The translations under genes and the position numbers were made by a program. Shown here one piece after another: positions 10,417 through 22,023 of a stretch of DNA of 51,628 nucleotides. Position 1 is the first letter of the stretch. Each line of letters opens with the position of its first letter. This stretch comes from Phoronis australis (Eukaryota; Phoronida; Phoronidae), in contig NMRA01001128.1 of assembly GCA_002633005.1 (NCBI GenBank), forward strand, positions 1 through 51,628, given 5' to 3'. The notes under the pieces were generated by a model. That model saw only the letters and a list, made by a program, of their open reading frames with translations, was not told the DNA's origin and made no database searches.

Positions 10417-10610
10417 CCCTGGCTGTGCAGTAGAATCGGGTGCCAAGCAGACATCATCTATAATTCAGTTACCACGGTTACAGCAGTGTCTTGGAAGAGG
10501 CCACTGTTTTGACCTGCAGTCAAATGTGGTTCCATTGCTGCTTTTTAGGACAATTTACAACTTGATTTAAGACAATCTGACCACCGTCCATCAATTTTGT
10601 TTTGGTTAGT

Positions 10611-10772
10611 GTATTGCCGCGCCTTCAGGCACATGGATCTGTATCCGAAATAATGCTCTTTTTTCGCATTCTTTTTTATTCAAGTGGCTCGCATATTGGT
10701 GTCTACACCTGAGTTTTTCATACAAGCGCTTTTCCACAGATGCTCATGGGCAGGCTAATGGCGCGGCAATAC
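10611..10772. mobile_element. 162-bp MITE in the PRMT2-like 3' UTR
   Basis: GTATTGCCGCGCC at the left is the exact inverse of GGCGCGGCAATAC at the right. Taking TA as the target duplication the ends are TTGCCGCGCC. It has no coding capacity. It lies between the stop codon and the poly(A) signal, so it would be transcribed in the mature mRNA. Confidence 0.75.
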
Positions 10773-11025
10773 AGTAGTGAGTTGAGAAATTGGTAAACTT
10801 GATACTGTCGATATCTTATACGATGACGAGAATGCTACCAGATTTTATTGGTATATACCGTATATGCTGTTGTGATATTGCGATGCATCAGTTCACAAGC
10901 AGAATTAGCAACATTTTATGTCTTTGAATAATAGATATTGTGTGAAAGTGTATTTTTATTTAAGAAAAACTCGTCCACTATTGCTGCCACTGATTTTTGA
11001 AATATTTAATTGTGCAAATGTTTTT

Positions 11026-11031
11026 AATAAA
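11026..11031 (+). terminator. Polyadenylation signal of the PRMT2-like gene
   Basis: AATAAA lies about 610 nt after the stop codon and is followed at about 11056-11100 by a GT/T-rich stretch (gttgttgttgctgaa..., gttgttgttcttgtg), the usual downstream element. Cleavage is expected near 11045-11055. Confidence 0.7.
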
Positions 11032-11059
11032 GTTCGGACTAAAAATTGTCACTTGTTCA

Positions 11060-14000
11060 TTGTTGTTGTTGCTGAACGGTTGTTGTTCTTGTGTGGCACT
11101 TTAATCACACCTGCGCAATGTTAATTGTGGACATTTTAATGTTTTAAATTACTTTACTGTGCAGCTGTTCTAAACAACTAAAACAAAACCAAGACACCTT
11201 TTCCTTACACAATCGGTTGTCAAAGTTTCTTACAATGACAGCTTCAAATAGCTTAAAGCAGACCAACCCCTTTAAAATTTAACAACTATTCTGTTCAGTT
11301 GTAAGTTTTGTCTTGCTTTTCACTTAATGTTCAACTTCATGCAAGTGATGTCATGGCAAAGAATTCAAGTATTATAGACTAGAATTATTAGTGAACACAT
11401 CTTGAGTTGTAAGTTGTCATAAATGAAAGTGCATCCTGCGGATAGAATGACTGATGGAGGTTGTTCAATGATACACCTGTTTTAGTAACTCCCTGTTTAT
11501 AAAGCACTTCAAAGGTGGTGTAAAAGTAGTCTTTGAGAACCATTGCGCGAAACAAAAATCTTTTAGGAACGTCTCCAATTCACCTCGAACTGTGTGCACG
11601 TGATATCATTGTGGGTCTAACTTGAAAATCACCATTGGTGCATGTGTAAAAGCCTTTGTTTTACCTAGGGACCTTCATATATTAACCTCGAAAATGCCAC
11701 CTTTTGCCTTTTAGAGACAGTTATTTTCCAATAGGGCCTGTAAGTGTATGAATGAGGTTCGTTGGCATAGGTTTCTGTTAAAAGTGCGTGTTGTGGCAGG
11801 GGAGACAAATCCGAAGGTTCTCTAAAGAACAGTTGAAAGTTTGCCCGCTCCGGTGATTTAACGATCCGGTTTGCGAGATCCATAAATGCATGGATACATC
11901 GTGTATGTGTGGACCAGTTCATGAAGCTAACTAGTCATTTATGTAACCTCTCTGGTTTATTTCCTTTTTTGCCAGTGTGTTACTATATTGTACACTTTTT
12001 TCACATTTCAGTAACACTTGGGTTTTTTAGAATTAAAAATATTTTTAAACCAGTCAGGTGTTTGCGAAATGATAATTAATAGTGAATTAAATTTTTTTTA
12101 TCTTTTGCTTCTGGTAAAATCATCACTGAAGAACTGACAAAATCCATTTAATGACAAAATCCATAGCCAGTACAAGCACCTGAACCAACAACTGCAAACA
12201 ACCCCTCACCCATGCGCACCGCAACCTCAGCTGCCGCGAGATCGGAGTTGACATTCCAGGGTTAAGTTTAGTCATATTAGGACCTCACTAAAATCTTGCC
12301 AAATCATGATATTTAAAATACACGGCAATATTTAACGTAATCTCGGAAGTCTTACTTTTTAGCTTGTCACGGTGCCGCTGGCTGGGCTAGGCACGCAGGA
12401 AACCTGCGAGGCGTTACTGAACTCTGGGTGGGGCTAAAGTTCTGCCACGGCCAACATAAATTACGGTTTGTTTAATCAGCAATTTATGTTGCTCATGCGG
12501 TTAGCTGGTTCTTGAATTTTACAGGATATAGGAAATAAATTGTACTCCACACATATATCCACTTGCCTTGTGGCGGATTTGCTCTCGCGAACACTTATGT
12601 AACGGGCATATCACAATCAAGGTCCATATTCGGTCGCCACTTTTGGTTGAAAATGAAGGTTGTCATGTAAGTGTAAAAGCTATGTTATATTTAAAGTACC
12701 ATCATTCCAGGTTCACAAGAACCACCGAATAAAATTTTATGGCCTAATGCATCACAAATGTATAAAAGGGTACGTACACTACAACTTGTGGTCACAGCCC
12801 ACTTATATCATGCAAAAATTCATAAGGTACCTGTTAATTTAATAAGTTCTTGATTTAATCAAATTGAAACCTAATTCACGCCGACAGGAGACGCTTTCCA
12901 AAACGAGGCTCGTTACGATAGCTCTGCGGTTGGCCGGCATATCGACATAGTGGTTGTATTTTTGTTGCTCGAAGCGGCTAGAAAAAATACGGACACTCAA
13001 CAGAACTGCCTGTTTTACAGTCCCTAAGGACGTTGAGATTCGGAAGCGTTCCTACGTTGGGTCCTTGCCATACGCCGCGACGAGGGAAGATGTGGCCGTG
13101 TAAATAATGTTTTCGAAGTTAGATCATATTTTGTCACATCTTGGTTGCCGATATAGCAACTGAACGACCGTAGAATCTTCGGTCACATAGCCATGCTGTG
13201 TTCATGACTACGCTTTGAAACACGATGCATTTTTATTCCCAAAAAAGGAAAGGGCCCGATTTTGGGACCGGATACTGACCGTATTCCCCTCTCAAAAATA
13301 TTGAAAAATCCCCCGAAATTCCCTCCACGAGGCCTAAAAACTCCCCAAGTGATTGAAAACGTCTCTCCAAAGTTCAAATTACCTGCAACCACACGGGTGA
13401 CAATTTGAAAGAGCACAAACTGTTACTTGAGTCAGAGCCTGTGAGAGCTTGCAATAGGACGGGGGTGCTGATCGGAAGGTAGATTTTGCTCCGCCGCGAC
13501 GCATTCGGCGAAAAATGAAATCCCCTCTCAGAAGGCACAGGGACCTTTCCCCTCGGATGAACGAGGCCCCCGAATAAACATGATAACTTTTCTTACTCTG
13601 CCCAGTTAACTGAAAGTGAGCTCTAACTGAACTAGGTTATGCTTTGGACGAACGGATTAAGTGTTTTAATTTTAAAATTCACTGGTCCAGATTTATAGTT
13701 TGAAACCTAACATATGAAATAGACGTCAGAATTATTAAAACCAGGATAGCAGAATTGATCGGTCAAATAATTACTTGTAAATGTGTGCAAGCGAGTGAAT
13801 GAGAACCTGAATATAATGCGAAAGCGATTGCTCGGGCTGTGCTCGTTTTTAATTTTTTAATTTAAGAAATGGTCAAATAATTTTTTATTTACGAGCCTGT
13901 TTTTATTTTGATAAACATATATTTAATAACATCAGTTATTCTTTCAGATGAATGACAAATCAACTGTTAGTCCCGGTAGTCTCTACCTCACCAAGACCTA

Positions 14001-14740
14001 GGCTATGCTTGATTGATCAACAAATTAAATCTGATGTGACTAATTGCACATGAAAGCAAAATGCTATAAGCCACCACTGTCGAATATATCTTCAACTCGT
14101 CAACAGAACAAGAAGATGACTTGTAGAAAGCATTTTTATCAACAATTTACAAGAAGAAATGTAACCCTGCATTCAGCATAATACCTAACCTGTAACACTA
14201 CAATCGCCGTAGTTTGGTCATGTCTACTTTTCATGTTTCGAACCTAGTTTTCCGAAAGAACTCATACCCTTTCGTCAGACAACTTTTTGATGCATTGACC
14301 TGTTCTCTAATGTATTTTTTTCTACGTCTCTGAGGTTAGTTATCGACACATTTTTAAGATTTAACATCCAGGTCGGACTCGAAAGACCGGCCATTTAACT
14401 CACGCAATGTCAACTTCAGCTTTGTTTATCGCAGTGAGACTCGCTTTGGATTTTAATGTCCGCCGCGTGAGTTGGGTCTATACTAAAGTAAAAAAAGTTA
14501 TTACCGTGCTGATAAGTTGTTCTAGATGATGATAAATTGCATAATCTTAATACAGTGTAATGAGAACTTCTTCTCTTGCAATATGATTCTTACAAAAAGA
14601 AAATGACCAGTAACTACTTTTTTCAAAAACTTTATTGGTGCTATTTGCCTAGCTTTTAATACATTCACCAGTTGGTCAAAATAGCTAAATCAGTGCTAGG
14701 CCCAGTGTTCAACTTGTAAACAGTAAAAATGGTACTGGTT
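11060..14740. other. Intergenic stretch with no confident gene
   Basis: Open frames are at most 85 codons and unsupported. A first copy of the GGGTACGTACACTACA box is at 12768-12783. The stretch 12880-13590 is somewhat less AT-rich and holds a 77-codon minus-strand frame (13183-13416) that I do not recognise. Confidence 0.5.
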
Positions 14741-14743
14741 AGT

Positions 14744-15990
14744 GGGGGGTACATACACTACGCACAGTCAATCAACGTCAAATTTTACTAAGTTACAAAT
14801 GTATGGGATGGTCTCGAGATTTGTGCTGCCTCCACTTTGTTGGTTTGTTGCAAGTTGTCTTGAGAGATAGAGAACCTGCCTCTGCAACATCAGTTGTCAC
14901 ATGACATGTCCTCTAGGATGTTTCTAGCCAAGTCCTGTGTGGCATTTTATTGCCCACAAAATTTGATAATTGTCTATTTGTTGTCAGACTGGATGCATTT
15001 TGGAAATATCAGTATTGTTCATGAGAACAGCAGTACGTAAAAATAGTTGTGGGCAATGCTTTATATTTATAGTACAGAGGTTGAATGTACGTATACGTAC
15101 ACTACAAAGGGGTACGCAGTCCTACACTACATTTCAATGACTTGTCGGGTTTATAGAAATACCTAGTATCTACTGAGAATTAGTTCATTTACCAAATCTA
15201 TTTAAAGAGAACAAATAAGAACTGCAGCATACATGTGCATATCTGTCTGTCATTCTTTGAAAACAGACACATGTTAAAATATAGGGGTACGTACACTACA
15301 CAAATGCTAATATCACACTCAAAATAAATGTATTTGCAATAAACACTCTTTTAACTTAGCATTTTTAATGGAGGAAACTGTGACAGATGTTCCTTACTTA
15401 CTGTGTAATATTTTTGTTTCATGGTATTTGTTCACGTCGGGGTACGAACACTACACAGGGGTACGTACATACACACTACATTTCTATTACATGTCACGTT
15501 TGTAACTAAATACTAAGAATCTACTGAGAGTTAGTTGATTTACTAAATCAATTCAAAGAGAAAAAATAAAAACCACAGCATTCATGTGCATATCTGCCAC
15601 ATTTTGAAAATAGGCACAAGTTAAAATATAGGGGTACGTATACTACACAAATGCTGATATTTCACTCAAAACAAATGTATTTGTAAAAAACACCTTTTTA
15701 ACCTAACATTTTTAAGGAAGGAAATTGTCTATCACTAATATTGATCACTTGCCAAGTGATATTTTAATTTCATGGCATTTGTAAACATGGGGGTACGTAT
15801 ACTACAAAAGGGGGTACGTAGGCCTACACTACATCACTGTTCCTGCATCCCATGGTAACATAATGCTGTATGGTCATTTATTTTTCTTTGATGATAATAA
15901 GCACCATGTTGTTATTTAAAAGGCAATAATTTCATTTTCAATGGCCATTTGTGTTACTGAATTCCACATGGGGTACTTACACTACATTTT
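14744..15990. repeat. ~350-bp tandem repeat bearing GGGGTACGTACACTACA boxes
   Basis: A ~350-bp unit starts at about 15108, repeats at about 15458 and begins again at about 15812. Each unit contains two boxes of the form GGGGTACGTA(C/T)ACTACA. Isolated boxes occur upstream (12768, 14746, 15095) and downstream (15970). The spacers are alignable (for example CTACTGAGA(A/G)TTAGTT and CATGTGCATATCTG in both units), which shows real tandem duplication, while the boxes are better conserved than the spacers. Confidence 0.75.
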
Positions 15991-16482
15991 GTTAGCCTTT
16001 TTCACTTGGCCCATTTTCAACATAGCAGAACCCAGGCAATATCGAAACCTTTGGTTTGTTTAGATATTGACTAGTTTGCTGTGCTGCCTAGGCTAACATA
16101 TTCTGCAGTTCTTTTTTTACAGAGTGTGAACTTCAGTCTTTAACCTTCTTTACAGTAGGTTATTAGAAACACAGAATTTACAAATTTCGTAACGAGTGCC
16201 TGTTTTATGATGAACCCTACCATTTCTCAATGATTAAGCACAGCTACTAATACTATTTGCAAACGACTTTCAATGTGTATTTTGTGTGAAATGCTTTCAC
16301 CAAAATCTTTTTCGAATGCAGAAAAGCGGTCGACTTTCCAAGAAATTAGACTTAACTTTCACCTGTATAGATTCCTTATATTAGTCATTGTGACTGTAAA
16401 CTCTGACCTGCTTAATCACAGTATTGTGTACACTCCAGGAGAATGGTACGTAATGTCTAAACTCCTAATGCGTTGTCCACAG

Positions 16483-16563
16483 GGCAGCTATCGCATTAGC
16501 AATGTCTTCACGGCAACACAGTACTGGCTGAAGCAAGTTGAAATGTTAAGGATGGACATGTAA
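16483..16563 (+). CDS. Possible terminal exon, copy 1 (26 codons)
   Basis: Acceptor-like ttgtccacag precedes a frame reading GSYRISNVFTATQYWLKQVE and six more residues, then TAA. AATAAA is 159 bp downstream (16722-16727). I do not recognise the peptide and found no upstream partner exon. Against coding: all three differences from the second copy change amino acids. Confidence 0.25.
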   Translation, partial: GSYRISNVFTATQYWLKQVEMLRMDM

Positions 16564-17031
16564 ATTTTAAGTTAATTTGTTTGGTTTCTGGATTTGAATT
16601 TCTCGTGGAAAGTTATTGTAGAATCTTTCATTCACGCAACAAAGAGGATGAAAATTGGTTTACAACGTCTGCAATGGGTTTGTATTTCTTGTCAACAGTT
16701 TTGAGTTAATACAACCAAAGCAATAAAGAATCTAACCGAGTTCACTCATCGACATAAACAAAAGTCCCAACTCTGCAGACATCATTACAAACCAACTGCA
16801 CTGCAGATCCCTTTAATTCATCCATGACAATTTAGCAGACATGCAATTTAATGCAATACCTCACACATTGTTTNGAACCCCTGTTTTGTGCAAATTTATT
16901 GAGTTTTATGTTTGCTATGGACGGCTGAAGTGGAGCACCCGTGGAATTTCAAGTCCGAAGTGTCATACCTTGTAGTATTATATGTAGTGTATTGGGGACG
17001 ATCAGAAGCTGAGGACGCCTGTGGTCCACAG

Positions 17032-17112
17032 GGCAGCTATCGCATTAGCAATGTCTTCACGGAAATACAGTACTGGCTGAAGCAAGTTGAAATGTTAAGG
17101 ATGGACACGTAA
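17032..17112 (+). CDS. Possible terminal exon, copy 2
   Basis: Same acceptor and 26-codon frame as 16483-16563, with Ala-to-Glu, Thr-to-Ile and Met-to-Thr changes and AATAAA at 17271-17276. Probably the other allele of the same exon if the N is a haplotype junction. Confidence 0.22.
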   Translation, partial: GSYRISNVFTEIQYWLKQVEMLRMDT

Positions 17113-17516
17113 ATTTTAAGTTAATTTGTTTGGTTTCTGGATTTGAATTTCTCGTGGAAAGTTATTGTAGAATCTTTCATTCACGCAACAAAGAGGATAA
17201 AAATTGGTTTACAACGACTGCGATGGGTTTGTATTTCTTGTCAACAGTTTTGAGTTAATACAACCAATGCAATAAAGAATCTAACCGAGTTCACTCATCG
17301 ACATAAACAGAAGTCCCAACTCTGCAGACATCATTACAAACCAACAGCAATTCAGATCCCTTTATTTCATCCATGACAACTTAGCAGACATGCAATTTAA
17401 TGCAATACCTCACACATTGTTTAGGACACTTCTAACTTTTCCAGACTGCAGTCAGCGTGTGCTGTCATCTTCATAATTGAGCAAGTGCAAGGCATGGTCA
17501 TGTCACTCATAAATAC

Positions 17517-17704
17517 TGGTGTGCCGACCACACCACTAGAAGGTGTGCCAACCACGAACATAAAAGCCACGAGTCTCAGAGATGACTCACTTAGACTCTA
17601 AAGTCAGAGTGCAGGCAAAGGACTTCGTAGTGTATAGACCTATGTACTTAGTATTTCCATATTAGTGGATCTCTTCAGCAGGCAATATACATGTTATACC
17701 AAAA
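17517..17704 (+). repeat. 5' LTR
   Basis: Matches 19289-19490 along its length, including CATAAAAGCCAC, CTCAGAGATGACTCAC and CTCTTCAGCAGGCAATATAC. The right boundary is approximate because the last bases differ (gttatacc against gttatacac). Confidence 0.8.
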
Positions 17705-17734
17705 TATTGCGCTACTACCTACACAAGGATAAAG

Positions 17735-18328
17735 ATGACCGTCATAATGGCTCAACATTTTCACGTGCCTGTACCGCCAACTAATTACTGGCCCACCGGA
17801 CTGGACACTCCATCTCTCAAGTTTGAACAGTTCCTTGAAATGCTGGAGGACTACTTTGTATTAACGGACACAAACCAAAAGGAAGGCAACCACCTCTCGC
17901 ATCAACAGAAAAATATGCTACTACGGTCGTTTCTGGGACCTACGTGTACGGCTATTGCTCAATTGGATGCCCATCTCAATGGCATAACGTACAAATCAAC
18001 CAATACTACATATGCTGCGTATGTGACGGTGACCAAGGAGATTTTCGACCGACCGGTAAATCATGTAAGGGCGCATTTCAATTTTGACAATAGATCTCAG
18101 TTACCGAATGAGTCTGTCTCCGAATTCTTACAAGCACTGCGCTCATTACAGAGTGATTGTGACTTTAAGGGAAACCCGGATTACCTTCTGGGTATCCGGT
18201 TTGTTCAGGGCTTGTACAACAAAGAGGCCCAAACTCGCATACTTCAAGAGAAAGACATTGATTTAGCTCGTTTTATTGATATTGCCAAGAATGAAGAAAC
18301 TATACCCAGCAAACCTCCAAGGTTTTAA
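17735..18328 (+). CDS. gag: Gag polyprotein, N-terminal part (197 codons)
   Basis: The ATG is 31 bp after the left LTR. The protein is the capsid-like helical region of gypsy/Ty3-type Gag: WPTGLDTPSLKFEQFLEMLE near the start, HVRAHFNFDNRSQLPNESVS about residues 108-127, then a FVQGLYNKEAQTRIL segment. It packages element RNA in the cytoplasm. The frame ends at TAA just after a basic tail. The continuation with the zinc knuckles is in the -1 frame, so there is a frameshift at about 18290-18310. No standard slippery heptamer is evident, so I favour an indel. It has no recognisable function for the host. Confidence 0.82.
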   Translation: MTVIMAQHFHVPVPPTNYWPTGLDTPSLKFEQFLEMLEDYFVLTDTNQKEGNHLSHQQKNMLLRSFLGPTCTAIAQLDAHLNGITYKSTNTTYAAYVTVTKEIFDRPVNHVRAHFNFDNRSQLPNESVSEFLQALRSLQSDCDFKGNPDYLLGIRFVQGLYNKEAQTRILQEKDIDLARFIDIAKNEETIPSKPPRF

Positions 18329-19095
18329 GTGAACAGCATGGTGTTACTCATCCTCAAGTGGCTGCAGCTAAACTAAGAAGGCCCCACGGCCATACTGGCC
18401 ACAAACCACAACAGCATCATCAAAGACAGCACCCTAAACATCTTACTCCACAAAGCAAAACCTGTTATCGCTGTGGTTCCAAGGACCACCTGGCTAATAG
18501 TCGGGAGTGCCCAGCCATAAAGGCTACATGTCGTAACTGTCACAGAACTGGACATTGTGACCCCTGTTGCATGCAGAAAGGCTCCAGTGGTAAACAAATA
18601 AACACCATCATTCGGGCTAATACCACCGTGAAAGCCCCTGGCAAGGATGATTTTACATGTGATCTCCAATTAGTCACTCCTGCTGGTATTTTGATTCACG
18701 TGTCCGCTCTTGTTGACACCCAATCTGACCTGACATGTGTTCCCTACAATGAATCATTTAAAGCCTTGCCATTGAAATTAATGGATACTAAAGTCAAACA
18801 TTTTGATGGTACTACAATTAAAGTCATGCGAGGCCACTTTTCTACTATGGTGCATCATGCAGATCGATCTGCTACACTCACAATCTACGTTACTCCCAGC
18901 CAGTGTGCGCCCATTGCTGGGAACAATGCCATCACTGCTTTACAGTTAGTCACACTGGATGGCCCTATGCAATCAGTTCAAACCGTTACTACAAGCCGCC
19001 GCACCCGTGAAGACTGCCTTCGTCTGATAAGCAAGTACCCTAAGCTTACAGAATCTACCATTGGCTTGTTTCCTGATTTTGCACACACCATATAA
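18302..19095 (+). CDS. Gag zinc knuckles and aspartic protease (frameshifted relative to gag)
   Basis: An uninterrupted frame runs from about 18302 to TAA at 19093. It holds CYRCGSKDHLANSREC and CRNCHRTGHCDPCC, two CCHC-type nucleic-acid-binding knuckles (the first has an enlarged last spacer). A retropepsin-like segment ALVDTQSDLTCVP follows, in which the usual Asp-Thr-Gly is Asp-Thr-Gln, so the protease is probably inactive. After the stop the same frame stays open to about 19264 with the linker that precedes reverse transcriptase (LQPNAVPTHASLRPIP...), then ends. No ATG is needed because this would be read as a fusion with gag. Confidence 0.78.
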
Positions 19096-19288
19096 CTGCA
19101 ACCCAATGCTGTGCCTACGCATGCGTCCCTGCGGCCGATACCATGTTACCGCTGCGGAGAAGCTGCGAAAACCATTGACCAAATAGAAGCGCAGAGAATA
19201 TGGTCCAAAATCCAGCCACAGTCCCGCTCCAACAGAGGACTGCCACCAACTCGATTTCCTCACTAACGCTTGATGAGCGGTTGGAGGT

Positions 19289-19490
19289 TGGTGTGCCGAC
19301 CACACACCATTAAGGTGTGCCAACTACGAACATTAAAGCCACCAGTCTCAGAGATGACTCACTGAGACTCTACAGTCAATGTGCCGGCAAAAGATTTCGT
19401 AGTTTATAGATCTCTTTACTAGTATTTCTATATTATATGTAGTTATCATCTCTTCAGCAGGCAATATACATGTATGTGTTATACACAACA
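19289..19490 (+). repeat. 3' LTR
   Basis: 202 bp, TGGTGTGCC...ACAACA. A weak purine run (GGTTGGAGG) precedes it where a polypurine tract is expected. Confidence 0.82.
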
Positions 19491-19495
19491 AATAC

Positions 19496-22020
19496 ACTGA
19501 GCAACAAGGGCCTCAAAACAAAGTCTCGAATAACGTCTTTGCAAACCGGATACCAGTTTGAAAAAAAACTTTGTCAATATTTACTGACAAGTATAAGTCT
19601 AAGTAGAATATGCTTACTGAGAGCAACCGTATAGACTTCCAATTTAAAAAACTACGAAGAGCTAGTAAAGTAATCGAACGCTTTCGGTAAGCCAATGAGC
19701 AAACAACCTGCACTCTTCATCTGGAGCAGATCTCTGAGTCTTCAGTGAGTATTAATAATGCATCGTCACACGAATATCCTCTTTGAAAAGCACGCACGTA
19801 CTCGAGTTACTGAACAATTTATCAATGTAGACATTCGGTTGTCTGCAAATGTGCTTTTCAAAACAATATTTAGGTCTCCCTCATGATGACCTAGATCCTT
19901 CACTGGGCCGAAGCCCCTTCATGGCTGGCTCCTTAAAAAGACACTTCCTTGTTTTGTGACGGGAACGAGTATGTTTGCAACAGGTGAATGGTTTCCCGTG
20001 TGGGCAAGATGATTTGACATGTCCTCGCCGCAGTACCAACATATTGTTGGCTGCTTTCTGCTTCACTGTATTGAAGTGTCATTCTGCCATTTAAGGAGTT
20101 CATCCACGTTTACGATTTCGAATCAGGTTTGATGGCAATTCCAATGCTAACTTTTCTCCTGAAACGAGCGACGCGAGTTTTGCTCACTGTACCGGTCGGG
20201 TACAATCAACATTGGTTGGCGTCTGCACTTCAGGTTTTGAGCACGATCCCTCAGCGTGAATCAGTTAATATGCCTCCGAGATGTCCAATTTAAATGCTTA
20301 TGGCTGTCCACTGATATGTCTTTTAAACTGAATGCGCGCTTTCACAGACGCAACACAGTTGTTTGTGCCTTCGTACAAAGGGAATATACGGTCACGAGGA
20401 TTGGACATGTTAATTTATTTTTCCCAACTCGAGCGCCCAACTTATAATTGCTTGCAACCAAAGAACGTAATGTGAAAACCCATCAATGCAGCCATGAATG
20501 CAAATACGTAAGAATCCAAGAGGAAAACGTAGTAATTTGGTCCTCTGGAACTATATCGCCGTCTAAGAAGGCCTCCTGTGTTTTCAGGTCCAGTCACCCT
20601 CACGATGTAGATGCTTCAACATTACTCTGAGAGTCTCCTTACCGACATTTCCATTTGTGATACATTGCAAATGAATGAATCTGTATCCATGCAACTATTT
20701 CCACTTGGCCAGTAGCTTGGTGACAAACTCGACTACGTACGTCATCCAATCATCTACATCAATAAATCTCTTACGTCTGCCTGCCGTTCACTCACGACGT
20801 AACTGAATCCTTGAGCGAGTCAGAACAGTTCATGTTTCAACTTGGCTGAGCCCGAGATGAAAGAGATTCGTCACGGCAGCTTCCATTTTGAAGATGAGCC
20901 CCTTTTTCATCACGTGCTCGTGAAATAACTAGGGCGCCTGACTCGTAAGTCGAGCGCTCGAGTTAGGGAATATATATTATCTGTCCTCTCCCAGCCACCA
21001 TAGAAATACGTTGTAGCAACTTCGAAAGAAAAAAAATCGCATAGTTACATTCATTTAAGAGTCCAGCACGGAACCAGTACATTGCATTCTGCTCGTAAAC
21101 TGCTTACTTGAGAAACTTGACAACCCAGATGTAAGTTTGTGTAACTGCATGACCCAGACTAATCGCAGCTCTTTTTGCCTCTGGAGAAAACTTGGCTATG
21201 CTGTAAAGGACGTGACCGGGGAGTGGCAGTAGTTCTCGGAAGTTGTTTTGTGTGAAAGAGGTCCGCTATTTTTAGAGCACGCGATATTTTTGCTGTATAC
21301 AGGTGCTCTTCAGAAGAACAGAAATTACAAAAATCTGGTTGGTAAAGGCATTTCTCACATGACCTGTGGGGAATGTGTTACGATACGACTGGTTAATAAC
21401 ACCGAGTGCGCATTTTTTGATATTACAAGGGAGAATCACAAAGTATTGCAAAGTAGAAATCCATACGCTTTACATTTTATTGTCTGCAAAACATCAAAAA
21501 CAACCAAACGCGTGCCAACCAAACAATGCCGGAATTCCGAGAAGGTGACAAGGTTATGATTGACAAATCGGCTGTTGCAATGGTACGTACTCCTAGTCGG
21601 AAGGACATGCAAACAACTCCTTAAACGGACCCATCTTCGTCGGCGAATTCCATATCCACGTTCATTCCAATGAAGACGAGCCCCAACTAAAGTAACGCGT
21701 CGCGACTGCCTAGCTGTGCTGTCTCAAGGTCAGTGCCCACTCGCGGGGAAGCCTTGTTGACTGTTATTTATAAACATTTTTAAAGTTTTAATATCAGAGT
21801 TTCAAAGACTATTTGTTAAATTCTAACTTGCATATTTGCCACGAAAGCTGAACGCAAGTTACAATTGTTAAACTTAAGATAAAAATATTGACAAAAAGTA
21901 ACTGAATTACTTTACATTGTGCAAGCCGGTGTTTTTACAAAAGTTGGGTCATGCGGTTGAAAGTTTTAGATAGGTCGAGTTTTTTGGAAAAAAAGATAGT
22001 TTTTACGGTTCATGTGAGAA
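19496..22020. other. Intergenic stretch with no recognised gene
   Basis: Open frames reach about 103 codons (21248-21559, +) but lack family motifs, splice context or codon bias I can defend. A fragment at about 20929-20965 resembles a tRNA anticodon arm but does not complete a tRNA. Confidence 0.45.
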
Positions 22021-22023
22021 AAC

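Larger units (their letters stand above)
16475..17422. repeat. Two ~397-bp copies flanking a single N
   Basis: 16475-16873 and 17024-17422 are about 97% identical and end at the same place (cacattgttt). The N at 16874 is the end of the left copy, followed by 149 bp of unrelated sequence before the right copy. This is either a misjoined haplotype pair or a genuine tandem duplication with a different left flank. Confidence 0.75.
17517..19490 (+). mobile_element. Pol-deleted LTR retrotransposon (gypsy-like gag-protease)
   Basis: Two LTRs of about 190-200 bp start TGGTGTGCCGACCAC and the right one ends ACAACA. The element is flanked by AATAC on both sides (17512-17516 and 19491-19495), a 5-bp target duplication. 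Between the LTRs are gag, two zinc knuckles and an aspartic protease. The pol frame breaks off about 200 bp after the protease, at what should be the start of reverse transcriptase, and runs straight into the right LTR. It is therefore an internally deleted copy that inserted (or was deleted) as a short unit. The LTRs differ by many substitutions and indels, so it is not recent. Confidence 0.88.

Noticed and set aside
19881-20066. Cys-rich 61-codon minus-strand frame
   Set aside because: Cysteine spacing does not match a C2H2 or other zinc finger; no other support.
20929-20965. tRNA-like GGCGCCTGACTCGTAAGTCG
   Set aside because: It resembles a tRNA anticodon arm, but the T-arm and acceptor stem do not form; not called.
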